Source: Chrysochromulina parva | Lineage: Eukaryota; Haptophyta; Prymnesiales; Chrysochromulinaceae | Direction of reading: 5' to 3' | NCBI GenBank assembly: GCA_002887195.1 | Contig: PJAB01000020.1 | Coordinates: 1 to 62,805 of the forward strand | Length of the DNA stretch: 62,805 bases | Shown here: positions 26,549-35,756 of the stretch, one piece after another | Numbering within the stretch: position 1 is the first letter of the stretch | How the letters are laid out: every line of letters begins with the position of its first letter | Translations under genes and position numbers: made by a program | The notes under the pieces: model-generated | What the model saw: the letters and a program-made list of their open reading frames with translations, nothing else | Told to the model about the DNA's origin: nothing | Database searches by the model: none

Positions 26549-28123
26549 TCAGAGCCAGCCGGAGCAGCCGGGGCGGCAGCAGTTGCAGTTGCGCGTGCTC
26601 GTGCTCTTGGGCTGCTCGTCGGTGCGCAAGTAGCAGAGCTCCTCCAGCGCTTCGATATCCCGCGTGGCGAAGAAGCCCACATGGGGCACACGGCTGTCCC
26701 AATGGTTGGTCAGTAACGCCTTCTTGCGGATGTTGGCAAATTTCTTGGAGCACGCAAACGAGGCGAAGGCCGCGTGGTTGCGCACGCCGAGCGCGTCCAG
26801 GTGCATGAAGCCGCGCGCGCCAGGCAAGTCCATGTCCATGATGTACGTCTCGACGTCGGGCATGTCTCTTTTGCGCTCCTCGGCGCGAAAGGGTGAGATG
26901 CGCTCGGCAACGTACTCCATCACGAAAGAGTCCTTCTTGATGGGCGTGAGCGTGCGCAGGCACCAGCCCTTCATCTTGTCGCGGAAGACTTGCAACCGGT
27001 GGCAGGCGCCGCGCTGCAGCTGGCGGCGCGAGCAGTGAGGTTCGCACGAACTCTGCAGGTTGCATCGCCAGTTGCACTCAGCATCGACCCCGTCGGGTTT
27101 GCCTTGAAAGCCGACGGTTGCGCACCGGTCGTGTACGCACTGCTCGACCTGCGCGCTGCTGCAAGCCTTGCACCCTTTCAGGCGCCAGTCAGGGTGGACA
27201 TCGACATCGATGCACCGGCGCACGAAAACGATCGGTGGCGGCACAGCCGCGTCGACCTCGTTGACCCACTGCAACGGCACGGCCTCGCCGCCGAGCGAAA
27301 GGTCGAGACCGCCCACGCCGCCCGGGTCGAGGAGCTCGGCCGGTAGGTCCGTTGGCGTCGAGGGCCACGGCACACCAACCTCGTTCGTGTCATCGCGGAG
27401 TGGTTGGTCGTCGGTGCCGAGCAGCCGTTGGCCAACCTTGGGCACACTTTTGCGCAGCCGATGAGCGTGCAGCAGCAGCGCACGTCCGCACCGCGGCGCG
27501 CGCGGCGTCACAATCTCAAGCGCCTCGCGCGCGAGCGAGAGCAGCGCGCGCGCGTTGGGTGCTGGCGTGCAGTGCCGCTCGCGCTCCATGCAATACTCCT
27601 CTTTCTGCTCATGGTTGGTGATCTTTGAGGACACGCTCATGGGCTGGCCCTGCTGAACGAGCTCCTTCTCACGCGCATCCTTGCGCACATTCCTCTCCAT
27701 GATTCGTTGGTACTTGGCCTTGCGCTTCTCATCCTCTGACGTGAAGCCCGCATCCGCTTCCTCCTCTGCATCTAGTTGGCGCTTGCGCCGCCGCTCCTCA
27801 TAAAGGTTGAGCAGGTAGAGGCAGCACTCGGCCGCATCACTCTCAAATGTCCGTTTGATCAGATCGATCGCTCGCGCTTCGACATACTCGCACGTGCCGG
27901 GGATGTTCAGCGAGAGCAGCATCGAGAGGGCCTCGACGTCGTTGACCCGCAGCGTCGCGTGGAGCAGCTCCTGCTCGCGCCGTTCGAAGAAGGCTTTTGG
28001 TCGTCCGCGCGCATGTTCAAAGGTCATGAGACAACCAACGTCTTCCAACTCCTTGGTCGTCATGTATCGCGGCAGCTCTGAGTGCCACAGTTGGTTGGCC
28101 AGTCTTTCTCTCTTGCCAAACAT
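26549..28123 (-). CDS. SUV39-like SET-domain protein with altered catalytic motif
   Basis: 524 aa from ATG 28123. The C-terminal part resembles H3K9 methyltransferases: a Cys-rich pre-SET (CKACSSAQVEQC, CNWRCNLQSSCEPHC), SET start GWCLRTLTPIKKDSFVMEYV, VGFFATRDIEALEELCY, and a post-SET CNCCRPGC at the very end. However, the family's cofactor and substrate motif around NHSC is replaced by RNHAAFASFACSKKF, and the following catalytic Tyr in the DY position is not preserved. The protein may therefore be inactive or use a changed mechanism. The N-terminal half is helical and charged with no recognised domain. Divergent from the Orai-like gene. Confidence 0.8.
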   Translation of the reverse strand: MFGKRERLANQLWHSELPRYMTTKELEDVGCLMTFEHARGRPKAFFERREQELLHATLRVNDVEALSMLLSLNIPGTCEYVEARAIDLIKRTFESDAAECCLYLLNLYEERRRKRQLDAEEEADAGFTSEDEKRKAKYQRIMERNVRKDAREKELVQQGQPMSVSSKITNHEQKEEYCMERERHCTPAPNARALLSLAREALEIVTPRAPRCGRALLLHAHRLRKSVPKVGQRLLGTDDQPLRDDTNEVGVPWPSTPTDLPAELLDPGGVGGLDLSLGGEAVPLQWVNEVDAAVPPPIVFVRRCIDVDVHPDWRLKGCKACSSAQVEQCVHDRCATVGFQGKPDGVDAECNWRCNLQSSCEPHCSRRQLQRGACHRLQVFRDKMKGWCLRTLTPIKKDSFVMEYVAERISPFRAEERKRDMPDVETYIMDMDLPGARGFMHLDALGVRNHAAFASFACSKKFANIRKKALLTNHWDSRVPHVGFFATRDIEALEELCYLRTDEQPKSTSTRNCNCCRPGCSGWL

Positions 28124-28283
28124 AGCAACACCCCTACATCCCACTAACGAGTTTTTTTCAGCGGAACTTCGTCGTACAGGTGTAACACGATGTCTCGAGG
28201 AAGAAGTTGAGAAGGCGTGTGCTGTGTGGAGTGTTTCCAGGTGTCTGTCTGTGCTTGGGAGCGCACTTGGGTAGACCGCGAAT

Positions 28284-29297
28284 ATGCTGTACGCGGACAA
28301 GCAGGCACTCGAAACAGATCTCAAGGTCTCTCTCCTGGCCATCCGCGAGCGCGAGCTCGAGCTCTACGCCGATAATTGCCGCCACATCGGGGCGCAGGCC
28401 GCGCTGCTCGCTGGCTTTGCCTACAGTGCTCTCACCTTCGAGGTGGCGGAAGTAGACTCCGTGTGCACGATCGCGTTGGCCATGAAAAGCTCATGCAGCG
28501 TCATGGAGATGGCAACATTCTTCGGCGGCGTGTACCAGCTCGTTGCCTATGCCTCGATGGCGCTCAACACATTGGCGATCTTTCGGTCTCTGCTCTCTTC
28601 GATGCTGGGCCCGGGCCTCGCGCTGCGCGGGCAGGACGGCGCCATGGACCAGGCCGTCGAGGGTCTCGCGCTCGAGTACCGCACCACCTACACCCTCTTC
28701 ATCACGGCCGTCGTTCTGTATTTCCTGTTCATCATGATGTGGATCACGATGGATTACGATCCCGAGTACGGCTGGAAGGACGCGTCGGTGCACGTTCTGC
28801 TCGCGTTCACCTTCTTGCACTTCATTTGGTCGACGCTCTCCTCGGTCAAGCGTATCTGGAAAAAGTTCCGGCTCCCGCCCGAGTGCTCCGTTGCGGGCAA
28901 TTTCGACCCCGACGGCACCGCCGGCACGAGCATCCGGCAGCGCTCGAAGGAGGCGATTGAGTTGGATCGGCTCTCCGTGAACAAGAGGTGGCGCGACTGG
29001 CCGCGCCGGCAGTATCTTTACCTCACCATCGCCACGGACGAGATCCTGGGTATTTCCTCGTCGACCTTCGAGGAGCGCTACAAAAAGTCCGCCAAGGAGA
29101 AGGTTGGCAAGCAAGGTCGGGCCAAGAATAATTCCCTCTACGCGATCATCCAGTATCTCGAGGCCGGGCCGCAACAGCCGGCGGCGGGCGGGCGGCGCCC
29201 CGAAGAGAAGTCTCGCCTCGCGGCGTACGACTCTGCGGGAGCCGACCACCTGCATGCAGGTGGCACTATCTCTCCTGGAGATAGTGAGGCGAGCTGA
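28284..29297 (+). CDS. Orai-like four-helix calcium channel protein
   Basis: 337 aa. Four membrane segments: AALLAGFAYSALTFEV, a second around YQLVAYASMALNTLAIF, a third TLFITAVVLYFLFIMMWIT, and a fourth SVHVLLAFTFLHFIWSTL. The first follows a basic/acidic helix (AIRERELELYADNCRHIGAQ), and its LLAGFA...EV pattern matches Orai TM1, placing a Glu where Orai has its selectivity-filter Glu. The GPGL segment after TM2 and the order of helices fit the same model. Orai forms plasma-membrane store-operated Ca channels; channel function here is inferred. The C-terminal 100 residues are soluble. A second reading as an unrelated four-TM protein remains possible. Confidence 0.6.
   Translation: MLYADKQALETDLKVSLLAIRERELELYADNCRHIGAQAALLAGFAYSALTFEVAEVDSVCTIALAMKSSCSVMEMATFFGGVYQLVAYASMALNTLAIFRSLLSSMLGPGLALRGQDGAMDQAVEGLALEYRTTYTLFITAVVLYFLFIMMWITMDYDPEYGWKDASVHVLLAFTFLHFIWSTLSSVKRIWKKFRLPPECSVAGNFDPDGTAGTSIRQRSKEAIELDRLSVNKRWRDWPRRQYLYLTIATDEILGISSSTFEERYKKSAKEKVGKQGRAKNNSLYAIIQYLEAGPQQPAAGGRRPEEKSRLAAYDSAGADHLHAGGTISPGDSEAS
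29262..29286. repeat. 9-bp stem-loop at the 3' end of the Orai-like gene
   Basis: CACTATCTC and GAGATAGTG flank a five-base loop, ten bases before the stop codon. A CTGCATGCAG palindrome lies just ahead. Might form an mRNA hairpin. Confidence 0.6.
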
Positions 29298-29761
29298 GAC
29301 GTGCCCCAGTGCCCCACGGCTTGCCATGATACCGCCATAGAGTAGATCTAGAACATCAATGTTGTTTGTGCGTGTTCTATCGCGCTCGTCTCAGATCACA
29401 GCACGCACGACACACAGACACACTGACACACACGACACAACCAACCGGACGTCCCGGTAGCGCGCGGGCTTGTTAAAAATCAAGAAATGTTATTTGTTGA
29501 TTGTTCGTAGCGGATGAGGGATGTGCGGATCGTACCCGCACAATAGTCAATGTTGCTTGCTTAATGCTTTCAGTTCGACACTTCTTGAATCGGAGGATTT
29601 AACAGCCAGTTGGCCGTCTGTTCACAGGCTGAGAGGGAAATACTCGTGCAGGTCTTCACTGTGTCTTGTTTCGCTGTTAACAAAAGAGCCCAAACGGTTA
29701 TGTTTCGTCGATTGTCCTCAGTCCTCTCTGCGTCCGCACTACTGTACTGTACTTATCGCTC
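29298..29761. other. intergenic spacer, no gene seen
   Basis: Between two plus-strand genes. CACACA-rich patch near 29400-29440 and a lower GC than the genes. Presumably 3' UTR and promoter. Confidence 0.35.
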
Positions 29762-30448
29762 ATGCCGTTGTGCCTCGCGCTTGCGAGCATAGGGCTGGTG
29801 CACACAGCAACAACCGACACATCAACCCTTAGATTTCGCGGCGGGGCTGCGGTGCAGCTGAGTGCGCTCAGAACGGCAGCGAGCTCTCTGGGTGTGGCAT
29901 ATTCGGCAGCACTTGTGGCCAAGCCGATCTTGACGAAATCACTCACGAGCGCAGCCATTTTTGCACTGTCCGACGCCTCTGCCCAGAGGCTGGAATCTTC
30001 CGGCACGGGCAAACGCGATGGAAAGCGCACGCTCGTGACGGCCTTAATTGGTCTGTGCTATTTTGGCCCAGCCTTGCACTTCTACCTCAATTGGGTCACG
30101 TGGCTTATCCCGGGAGATGGATTACTATCCACGCTCCTGAAGACGTTGGTCGGGCAGCTTGGCTTCGGACCGGTAGTGACGTGCATCTTCTTCGGGGCGT
30201 TCTTAATCTCAGAGTTCGGCCTTTCAGCCGGCCTCAGGCGCTGGCCTGCCAAGATCAAGCAAGATCTCTTCGTCACCTGGGCATCAGAGCTGTGTTTCTG
30301 GCCATTTGTCGACTTGATCTGTTTCAGCTTCGTGCCTCTGCTGTGGATACCGCTCGGCTACAACCTCGCCAATTTCTTTTGGACTATCTTCTTGGCAATG
30401 CAAGCCTCAAAACCTATTGCGGGTGCACAAAAAGGTCCGAAGCCATGA
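29762..30448 (+). CDS. Mpv17/PMP22-family membrane protein
   Basis: 228 aa. Family blocks: KPILTKSLTSAAIFALSDAS, YFGPALHFYLNWVTWLIPG, a central acidic/basic loop, WASELCFWPFVDLICFSFV and YNLANFFWTIFLAMQAS. Four membrane segments. Members form channels in the inner mitochondrial or peroxisomal membrane. The N-terminus has a hydrophobic stretch followed by TLRFRGGAA, compatible with a signal plus transit peptide, so a plastid location is also possible. The length is slightly above the usual 180-200 because of this extension. Confidence 0.9.
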   Translation: MPLCLALASIGLVHTATTDTSTLRFRGGAAVQLSALRTAASSLGVAYSAALVAKPILTKSLTSAAIFALSDASAQRLESSGTGKRDGKRTLVTALIGLCYFGPALHFYLNWVTWLIPGDGLLSTLLKTLVGQLGFGPVVTCIFFGAFLISEFGLSAGLRRWPAKIKQDLFVTWASELCFWPFVDLICFSFVPLLWIPLGYNLANFFWTIFLAMQASKPIAGAQKGPKP

Positions 30449-31102
30449 AGATGCCCAAAAAGGCGGTTTTAAGGCGGTTCTCTGCCTATGGCTTTGGAAG
30501 TAGCGAGTATCCGTAAGTTGCTACTCAAACGTCCTCAAACGCAGCTATAGCAGCACTCTCAATTGAGCAGACTCTACGGGTATACACAGCGGTCAGCGCC
30601 GTTGCGTACTTGCGTTCTCACGAGGCAACCGACACGACGCGCGGGGGCCGCGGGGAACCTCCGAACGGAGGACTTACTTGGAACTTCAACTTGCTCTTGC
30701 AACTTTGAAGCAAGTTGGGAGTTGGCGACCGGTAGAGTGTGTGTCCCGGCTCCCCCGCTGCTCCCCCCGGTGTCCTTTTACCGGTACCGGTAGAGAGGTT
30801 TTGGCAATTCCCGCTCGTCTTTTGTGCCAATGTGTGCCCGCCTTTTGTGCTTCGATCGATCAAGTCGCCACCAACCCCGAAAAGTACACAAGGCGCTGTC
30901 TCCAATCCGGCACCCTCGCGTTCGCGCTCCAGGCCAATGAGCGCTATCGCTGCTGTGGTCCCCGATTGCGATGTAGCGCACTGCGCCAGGAAGGCCACCT
31001 CGCGTCCGCTTCCAGCCTCGCGCGTCGACGCTCACCACCCATCTCCTCGCGACCTCCCCGCGCAGACTACCAACTCCACTGCTACATCCTCGTCTTCTCG
31101 GG
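30449..31102. other. spacer upstream of the DUF5808-like gene
   Basis: Contains a CTTGG/CAACTT-rich patch at 30679-30725 and the dispersed element at 30738-30795. A 5' exon of the following small gene could be hidden here; no convincing donor was identified. Confidence 0.35.
30738..30795 (+). repeat. dispersed CCGGTAAAAAG element, copy 2
   Basis: Plus-strand form GTGTGTCCCGGCTCCCCC, a short insertion, then CCCCCGGTGTCCTTTTACCG and GTACCGGTAG. It reads toward the DUF5808-like gene, about 310 bp ahead of its ATG. Confidence 0.7.
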
Positions 31103-31288
31103 ATGTCTGGCTGGCGCTACGGTGGTCTTATCTACTGCGAAGCGTCTGACCCGCGCGTGTGGGTCCCCAAATCGCGCGGGATCGGTTATACCCTTAACTT
31201 CGCGCATGTGGAGTCGTGGGTGTGGCTCAGTGCCCTCGGCACATTTATCGGCGCAACTTTCTTTCGAATCCGCTATCAGAAGCCATGA
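31103..31288 (+). CDS. 61-residue DUF5808-like membrane protein
   Basis: ATG 31103 to TGA 31288 gives 61 aa. Residues 4-32 contain WRYGGLIYCEASDPRVWVPK and GIGYTLNFAH, matching the pattern W-x-x-G-x-[IY]-Y-x(4)-DPR-[IV]-[FW]-VPK-x(3)-G-[WY]-T-[IL]-NF typical of DUF5808, a domain known mostly from bacterial membrane proteins next to DUF1648. A hydrophobic helix follows (VWLSALGTFIGATFF). The frame uses G/C-ending codons. Function unknown. The protein is short for the family, so an upstream exon carrying a presequence is possible. Confidence 0.6.
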   Translation: MSGWRYGGLIYCEASDPRVWVPKSRGIGYTLNFAHVESWVWLSALGTFIGATFFRIRYQKP

Positions 31289-31797
31289 GGCCAAATGGGA
31301 TCGTGCTCCGAAAAAGCGATTAGTCCGGGAGGATCGGACCGATGAGTTCCCGGGCCGCCGCGCGTTGTTTATTTTTTCTTCGTTACCGGATCGAGCGCGG
31401 AGTTCGACTTGTCACGCGTGCATGGCGTGCCGTACAACCGGGTTCGGTTTGGTTAGGCGAGGGATCTCCCTGCGCAGCTCGTAGCTGTAACGGCTGGACT
31501 AGCTGTCGTCCGGTCCGGCGTCACGTATACAGTGGACCCGACGACTTCAAACCGGAAACTACGAAGTACGATCCAACTTCGATCCGAGGACCGAGCGTCC
31601 AAGCCCGGTCGCGGTCCCGGGCCGGTCGGTCGCGCGCGTCGCGGCCGCGATCGGATCGCCCGGCGCCCGAACCGGGTGTCTTTAGTGTCAAGTGTGTTGT
31701 AAGTGTGTTGGTTATCCGACCTGTGTGTCGGTGACGGGGAAGGCTGCCAAAGCGCAAAGGCTCTCGACAATACTCGACAACGGACATCAGCGTGTTA
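31289..31797. other. convergent spacer, no gene seen
   Basis: GC-rich with tandem-like CCCGGGCCGGTCGGTCGCG near 31615. No supported frame. Confidence 0.35.
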
Positions 31798-33060
31798 TTA
31801 CAGGCTCTCATTCCTCTCGACCAACCCGATGGCCATGGCTTCCACCGGCATGGCGCCGGCAGCGCCGGCACGCAGCAGCCCGCTTGTCTTGCAATCCACG
31901 AGGAAGCCGTTGAGCGTGTCGACGAGCGTGCCCTCCTCCAACAGATCGTCAGGGTCGTGGTTCAAGTACTCCTTGATCACATCCACCGAGCTCAAAAAGT
32001 CGCCGTGGAGCGTGACGCCCTCGTTGCGACGCATGGTGGTATCCACCTGGGTGGCGTCGAGAGGCCTCGAACCGCCGATCTGCTCAACGACGGCCGAACC
32101 GCAAGCGCAGCCATACACGAGCCCGCGCTGCACGTCCCGCGAGCCGCACCAGCCGAAGAGGAACCCCGCCGCAAACGCGTCGCCTGCGCCGGTGGTGTCC
32201 ACCGTGCGGCTCGGCTGAGTTGGCTGAAACCACCAGGCGTCCGGACTCGCGGCTAATGCTCCATCGGCGCCCAGCGTGACGACGACGAGTGGTGCGCCGG
32301 CCGTGTGCAGCGTGCGCATGATCTCGTCCATCTCCGACCAGTTCGGCCGACGGCCCGCGAGGCCCACGCCCGCGATCGCCGCGGCCTCGCGCTGGTTGCA
32401 GATGAGGACGTCGACCAGCGGCAACAGCTCTTTGAGGCCACCGCGCCACTTGCCGGCCGAGTCGGTCTGCGGCACGATCGAGATGGTCGCGCCGCACTCG
32501 GCCTTTGCGCGCTGCATCAGCCGCGGCACAGCTGGCTGCAGCCCGGAGCAGTCGTAGTACGCGGAGAAGTGCACGTGGCTCGTGCTAGGGCTGAGCAGCT
32601 TGTCAATGTCCAGGTCCGCCTCGCAAAAGTCGGCCACGGAGCCCTTGAAGGAGACGAAGGCGCGATCCTGCTGCCCCGAGAGGCAGATGCACACGCCCTG
32701 CCCGCCCGAGCGCCGGCCAGCGAGCGTCACACCAACCTCGCGGATGCGCTTCGCCACGAGGTCACCGTACAGGTCAGCACCCAGTCGGGAGTGCAAGACG
32801 CAGCGGCGAAAAGGCCGCTGCTGCCCACGCTGCCGCCGCGTACGCAGTAGCGCCGACAACTGCGCCGCCGTGTTCAACGCCGAGCCGCCGCAGACCGTCT
32901 CAATTGGCGAGCGAATGGACGTGTCGCCGTCCCATTTGGGAAGATCCTGGATCTTGGCGATGACGTCGAGGTACGTGTCGCCCACGATGTGGACCGTCGA
33001 TGGCGGTTTGATGCCGAAGAGACCCGTGGCGGCCGCGAGCACGCGAGCGGACCACTTCAT
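31798..33060 (-). CDS. PfkB-family sugar/nucleoside kinase
   Basis: 420 aa from ATG 33060 (MKWSARVLAAATGLFG). PfkB signatures: N-terminal IVGDTYLDVIAKIQDLPKWD, first motif VCGGSALNTAAQLSALL, the substrate-lid region, VVTLGADGALAA, and the catalytic anion-hole motif DTTGAGDAFAAGFLFG with its base Asp. The enzyme phosphorylates a sugar or nucleoside using ATP; ribokinase, adenosine kinase and related activities cannot be separated. A hydrophobic N-terminal 15 residues could be a weak targeting signal. The C-terminal 90 residues extend beyond the usual family end. Confidence 0.9.
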   Translation of the reverse strand: MKWSARVLAAATGLFGIKPPSTVHIVGDTYLDVIAKIQDLPKWDGDTSIRSPIETVCGGSALNTAAQLSALLRTRRQRGQQRPFRRCVLHSRLGADLYGDLVAKRIREVGVTLAGRRSGGQGVCICLSGQQDRAFVSFKGSVADFCEADLDIDKLLSPSTSHVHFSAYYDCSGLQPAVPRLMQRAKAECGATISIVPQTDSAGKWRGGLKELLPLVDVLICNQREAAAIAGVGLAGRRPNWSEMDEIMRTLHTAGAPLVVVTLGADGALAASPDAWWFQPTQPSRTVDTTGAGDAFAAGFLFGWCGSRDVQRGLVYGCACGSAVVEQIGGSRPLDATQVDTTMRRNEGVTLHGDFLSSVDVIKEYLNHDPDDLLEEGTLVDTLNGFLVDCKTSGLLRAGAAGAMPVEAMAIGLVERNESL

Positions 33061-33239
33061 CGCGAAATTGCCGAGCGAGCGTCGGCACTGCCGACAGAGC
33101 ACGATGAGTGGGGTGCGTGAGAGTGACGCGGCAGCCGAGCACAAAATCAGGCGCCCTCGCCGAAGCAACACAAGTGTGTGAATGTGAATGTGTCAGACTC
33201 TCAGATACAAAGCCGTTACGGGCGCGGTTTATATGACCA

Positions 33240-34613
33240 TCACGCGAGGGCATCGAGCTGTGCCGAGAGGTCTTTGACGGCAGCTAGTGCAGCGAGGTCG
33301 GCCGATCCGCCGGCGTCGCTCGCAAAGTGAGCCTCGAGTAGCCTGGGAGCCTCGAGCTGCAGGATCACATACGAGAGGGCCGAGCCAGTGTAGCACGTTC
33401 GGCTCGGGGCGGGCGCGCGCTCGACGAGGCTCCAGCCCTCCGCTGCGCCCATGGGCTCAGCGCCCAGCGCCTCCGCGGGCACGACTGTCCACTCGGGGTC
33501 AGCGGCAGTCTCGGCTCGTGCAGCCGAGAGCGCTGCTCCGTTCCAGAGAGTACCGGCCGGTGCATCCGCACGCTCGCGCCGAGCACTGCTGCCGCTGCTG
33601 CGTTGCCGCCGAAGGCCGGTGCCGCTGCTCCCACAGTGGTGCGCCCCGCTCGTTGCCTCCACCCCCTCTTCCTCTTCCACCTGCACCTGCGCGATCATCT
33701 CAGCGGCCGTCGCTGTCGCCACGGCCACGGCGGCAACGGCCTGCTCTGAAGCGCCCACCCCTCGCTCTTCGCGCAGGCTCGCGGCGTGCGAGTGCCGAAG
33801 GGCGGCGAGGGACCCGTGCTCGAGGAGCTCGGGGTGACGCAGCGCTGCCGCGGTCGCAAAGAGCGCGTGGATCGCCGCGGGGTCGCTGGTGTCGTGCCCC
33901 AGTCGGGAAAGAGCTTGGTAGGCGGCGCCCGTCTCTACGATTTGGAGCAGCGATCTCCGGCTCGAGATGAGAAGGGAGGCGGCGATGCGGAAGAGGCAGG
34001 CGACGTGGCGCTCGGTGAAAAAGCGGTCCCACACGCGCAGCAGCGCGCGGAGCGACAGCGCCGAGCCCACGAAGCAGGTGAGCAGCCACTGTGTGGTCAC
34101 GAGCGACGGCGCCACGTGCAGTTGCTCGAGATGGTCGACGAGCAGCGGATCCTCGACGCGCAAGAAATGGGCGAGGACGCCCTGGTCAACGAGCGCCATC
34201 TCCATGCACTGCGAGAAGTGCCCCGGCATCAGCCGCTCAACGATCGCCGCGAGGCACCAGAATGAGTACTCCTCGTCCACAACAAGCAGCAGAATGGCTG
34301 CGAGGAAGTTCATCGACTGGCAGTATCCAACCTGTGGATTGTGCTGCGCGTATGCGAGCAGCACGTTACGCAGCGACTGTATGGCCTCGGGTGTCGGCAC
34401 GCGCAGCGCGCGTAGCCCTGGTCGCTGCAGCGACCCAAACGTGCGATGCAGGTCCTTTTCGACCTGCTTGGCAGTGCGATCTGCAGCCGGCGCCCCTTTG
34501 ACGAGCCGAGCATAGTAGCCCTCGGGAGGACTGCCTAGGTTGGCCTCGTCAGCAAAGCGGCGCCATCGCGCGGTGCGGGTCAAATCCGCCTCCTCGTCCT
34601 CGCACGAGTGCAT
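33240..34613 (-). CDS. TBC-domain Rab GTPase-activating protein
   Basis: 457 aa from ATG 34613. The TBC dual-finger residues are present: Arg in VEKDLHRTF (about residue 58) and Gln in QVGYCQSMNFLAAILLL (about 97). Other family blocks are FWCLAAIVERLMPGHFS, VDQGVLAHFL, TTQWLLTCF and LRVWDRFFTE. It should accelerate GTP hydrolysis by a Rab in vesicle traffic. The C-terminal 170 residues are Ala/Ser/Glu-rich and probably disordered, ending in a short helical stretch. A CTTGAAACTT motif lies about 35 bp upstream of the ATG. Confidence 0.92.
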   Translation of the reverse strand: MHSCEDEEADLTRTARWRRFADEANLGSPPEGYYARLVKGAPAADRTAKQVEKDLHRTFGSLQRPGLRALRVPTPEAIQSLRNVLLAYAQHNPQVGYCQSMNFLAAILLLVVDEEYSFWCLAAIVERLMPGHFSQCMEMALVDQGVLAHFLRVEDPLLVDHLEQLHVAPSLVTTQWLLTCFVGSALSLRALLRVWDRFFTERHVACLFRIAASLLISSRRSLLQIVETGAAYQALSRLGHDTSDPAAIHALFATAAALRHPELLEHGSLAALRHSHAASLREERGVGASEQAVAAVAVATATAAEMIAQVQVEEEEGVEATSGAHHCGSSGTGLRRQRSSGSSARRERADAPAGTLWNGAALSAARAETAADPEWTVVPAEALGAEPMGAAEGWSLVERAPAPSRTCYTGSALSYVILQLEAPRLLEAHFASDAGGSADLAALAAVKDLSAQLDALA

Positions 34614-35042
34614 GATCGCTCGATGGACGGAATGCACTTCACATCGCTGAAGTTTCAAGTTTGGTCATTGTACGGGTCTTGTACGCCTTCCCCCCCTGCG
34701 CTCACGAGATACCTGAACACACGCAATCGGCTGCGTCCTGCGACGTGTTGGACTATCTACCTTGGGAGATTGCTGTCCTGCGTGGCCATGCAAGGGCGCA
34801 GGCGGGATTGTCAGGGATGATGCCGGATGGGCAGTTGTTGTGTGGGTAAAGGGCCGTCTTCATTTCTGCTGAACCGACTAACAAACGTGTTTCTACCGTA
34901 CTATTGCGGTTCTCATTTAAGGTCCGCTGGTCCCGGGGTCATCTGCGTTACATCTGCGGAGCGAGCGTGCGGCAGCTCCTCCTCGAGCGCCGAGCGCGCG
35001 CGAGAGAGGGCCGTTGCTCGCACGTGTGAAAGAGACGAATGC
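34614..35042. other. spacer between minus-strand genes
   Basis: Includes the presumed promoter of the TBC gene with an AAACTTGAAACTTC phrase (minus strand, 34648-34663). No gene supported. Confidence 0.35.
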
Positions 35043-35381
35043 TCAGGCCGAGCCTGCCAGTTGCGAAAGCTTTCTAACCTTGATCAGCATGACCTGCTTC
35101 ACGGGTCCTTCGTAGTCGATCTCAATCTCCTTGCTCAAGTCGGCCTTCTTGGGCAAGTAGATGATCCCCCCGAAGATCTGCTTCGTCGTATTGCACGCAT
35201 ATTGATCCTTGGGGATCTTTGGCTTCAGCTTCGGCGCAATGGCAACGCACCCCTTCTCGCGGTTGAGCGCCACGCGAGCCTTGCCCGGCTTGCAGTCAAA
35301 GTAGGCGCGCGGCGTGATCACATAGTGGTCACCGAAGTCGGAGAGCGTATAGTTCAGGGTCGACTCGGTGCACTTTTCCAT
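35043..35381 (-). CDS. small soluble protein, unknown family
   Basis: 112 aa from ATG 35381 (MEKCTESTLNYTLSDF). Basic, beta-rich looking sequence: DHYVITPRAYFDCKPGKARV, a KPKIPKDQYAC segment, then IFGGIIYLPKKADLSKEI and PVKQVMLIKVRKL. Four cysteines. Codon use agrees with neighbouring genes, whereas the overlapping plus-strand frame does not. No signal peptide at this start; a start 13 codons upstream (MWARDLWLAAASTM) would add a mildly hydrophobic N-terminus. I do not recognise the family. Confidence 0.6.
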   Translation of the reverse strand: MEKCTESTLNYTLSDFGDHYVITPRAYFDCKPGKARVALNREKGCVAIAPKLKPKIPKDQYACNTTKQIFGGIIYLPKKADLSKEIEIDYEGPVKQVMLIKVRKLSQLAGSA

Positions 35382-35756
35382 AGTGCTCGCGGCGGCCAGC
35401 CAGAGGTCCCGAGCCCACAACCACAGTCACCTCGTGACGTGAAGCACGCCAGCATCGTCCTCCTGCGCGGAAGCCACAAGAAGTTCGGAAACTTGAAAGT
35501 TTTGACGAATCCGAATCGTACTTAAATGGCGCAGGAAAGCCGACCGTGACAGTATGATCACTTAAGATGGCGACAGTGCCTAAGACGGTGATTTATTTCA
35601 CTGTCTCAGAGTTTGCTCCAACCGTCCACCCGTCTGCCGCGCAGCGCGCAGTGCCCATCCCCAAATCGGCCAAAACGGTCAAGAAACGTCACCCCAGCAC
35701 GCCGAGAATAAGCCGAGAATCGCCCCTCTGTGGACCCCCCGAGCCCCATCCCACGC
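35382..35756. other. spacer between minus-strand genes
   Basis: Has an AAACTTTCAAGTTTCC phrase (minus strand) about 110 bp upstream of the small unknown gene. No gene supported. Confidence 0.35.

Noticed and set aside
34827..35525. 232-codon plus-strand frame at 35 kb
   Set aside because: The overlapping minus-strand frame has coding-like third positions and a compact protein composition; the plus frame does not.
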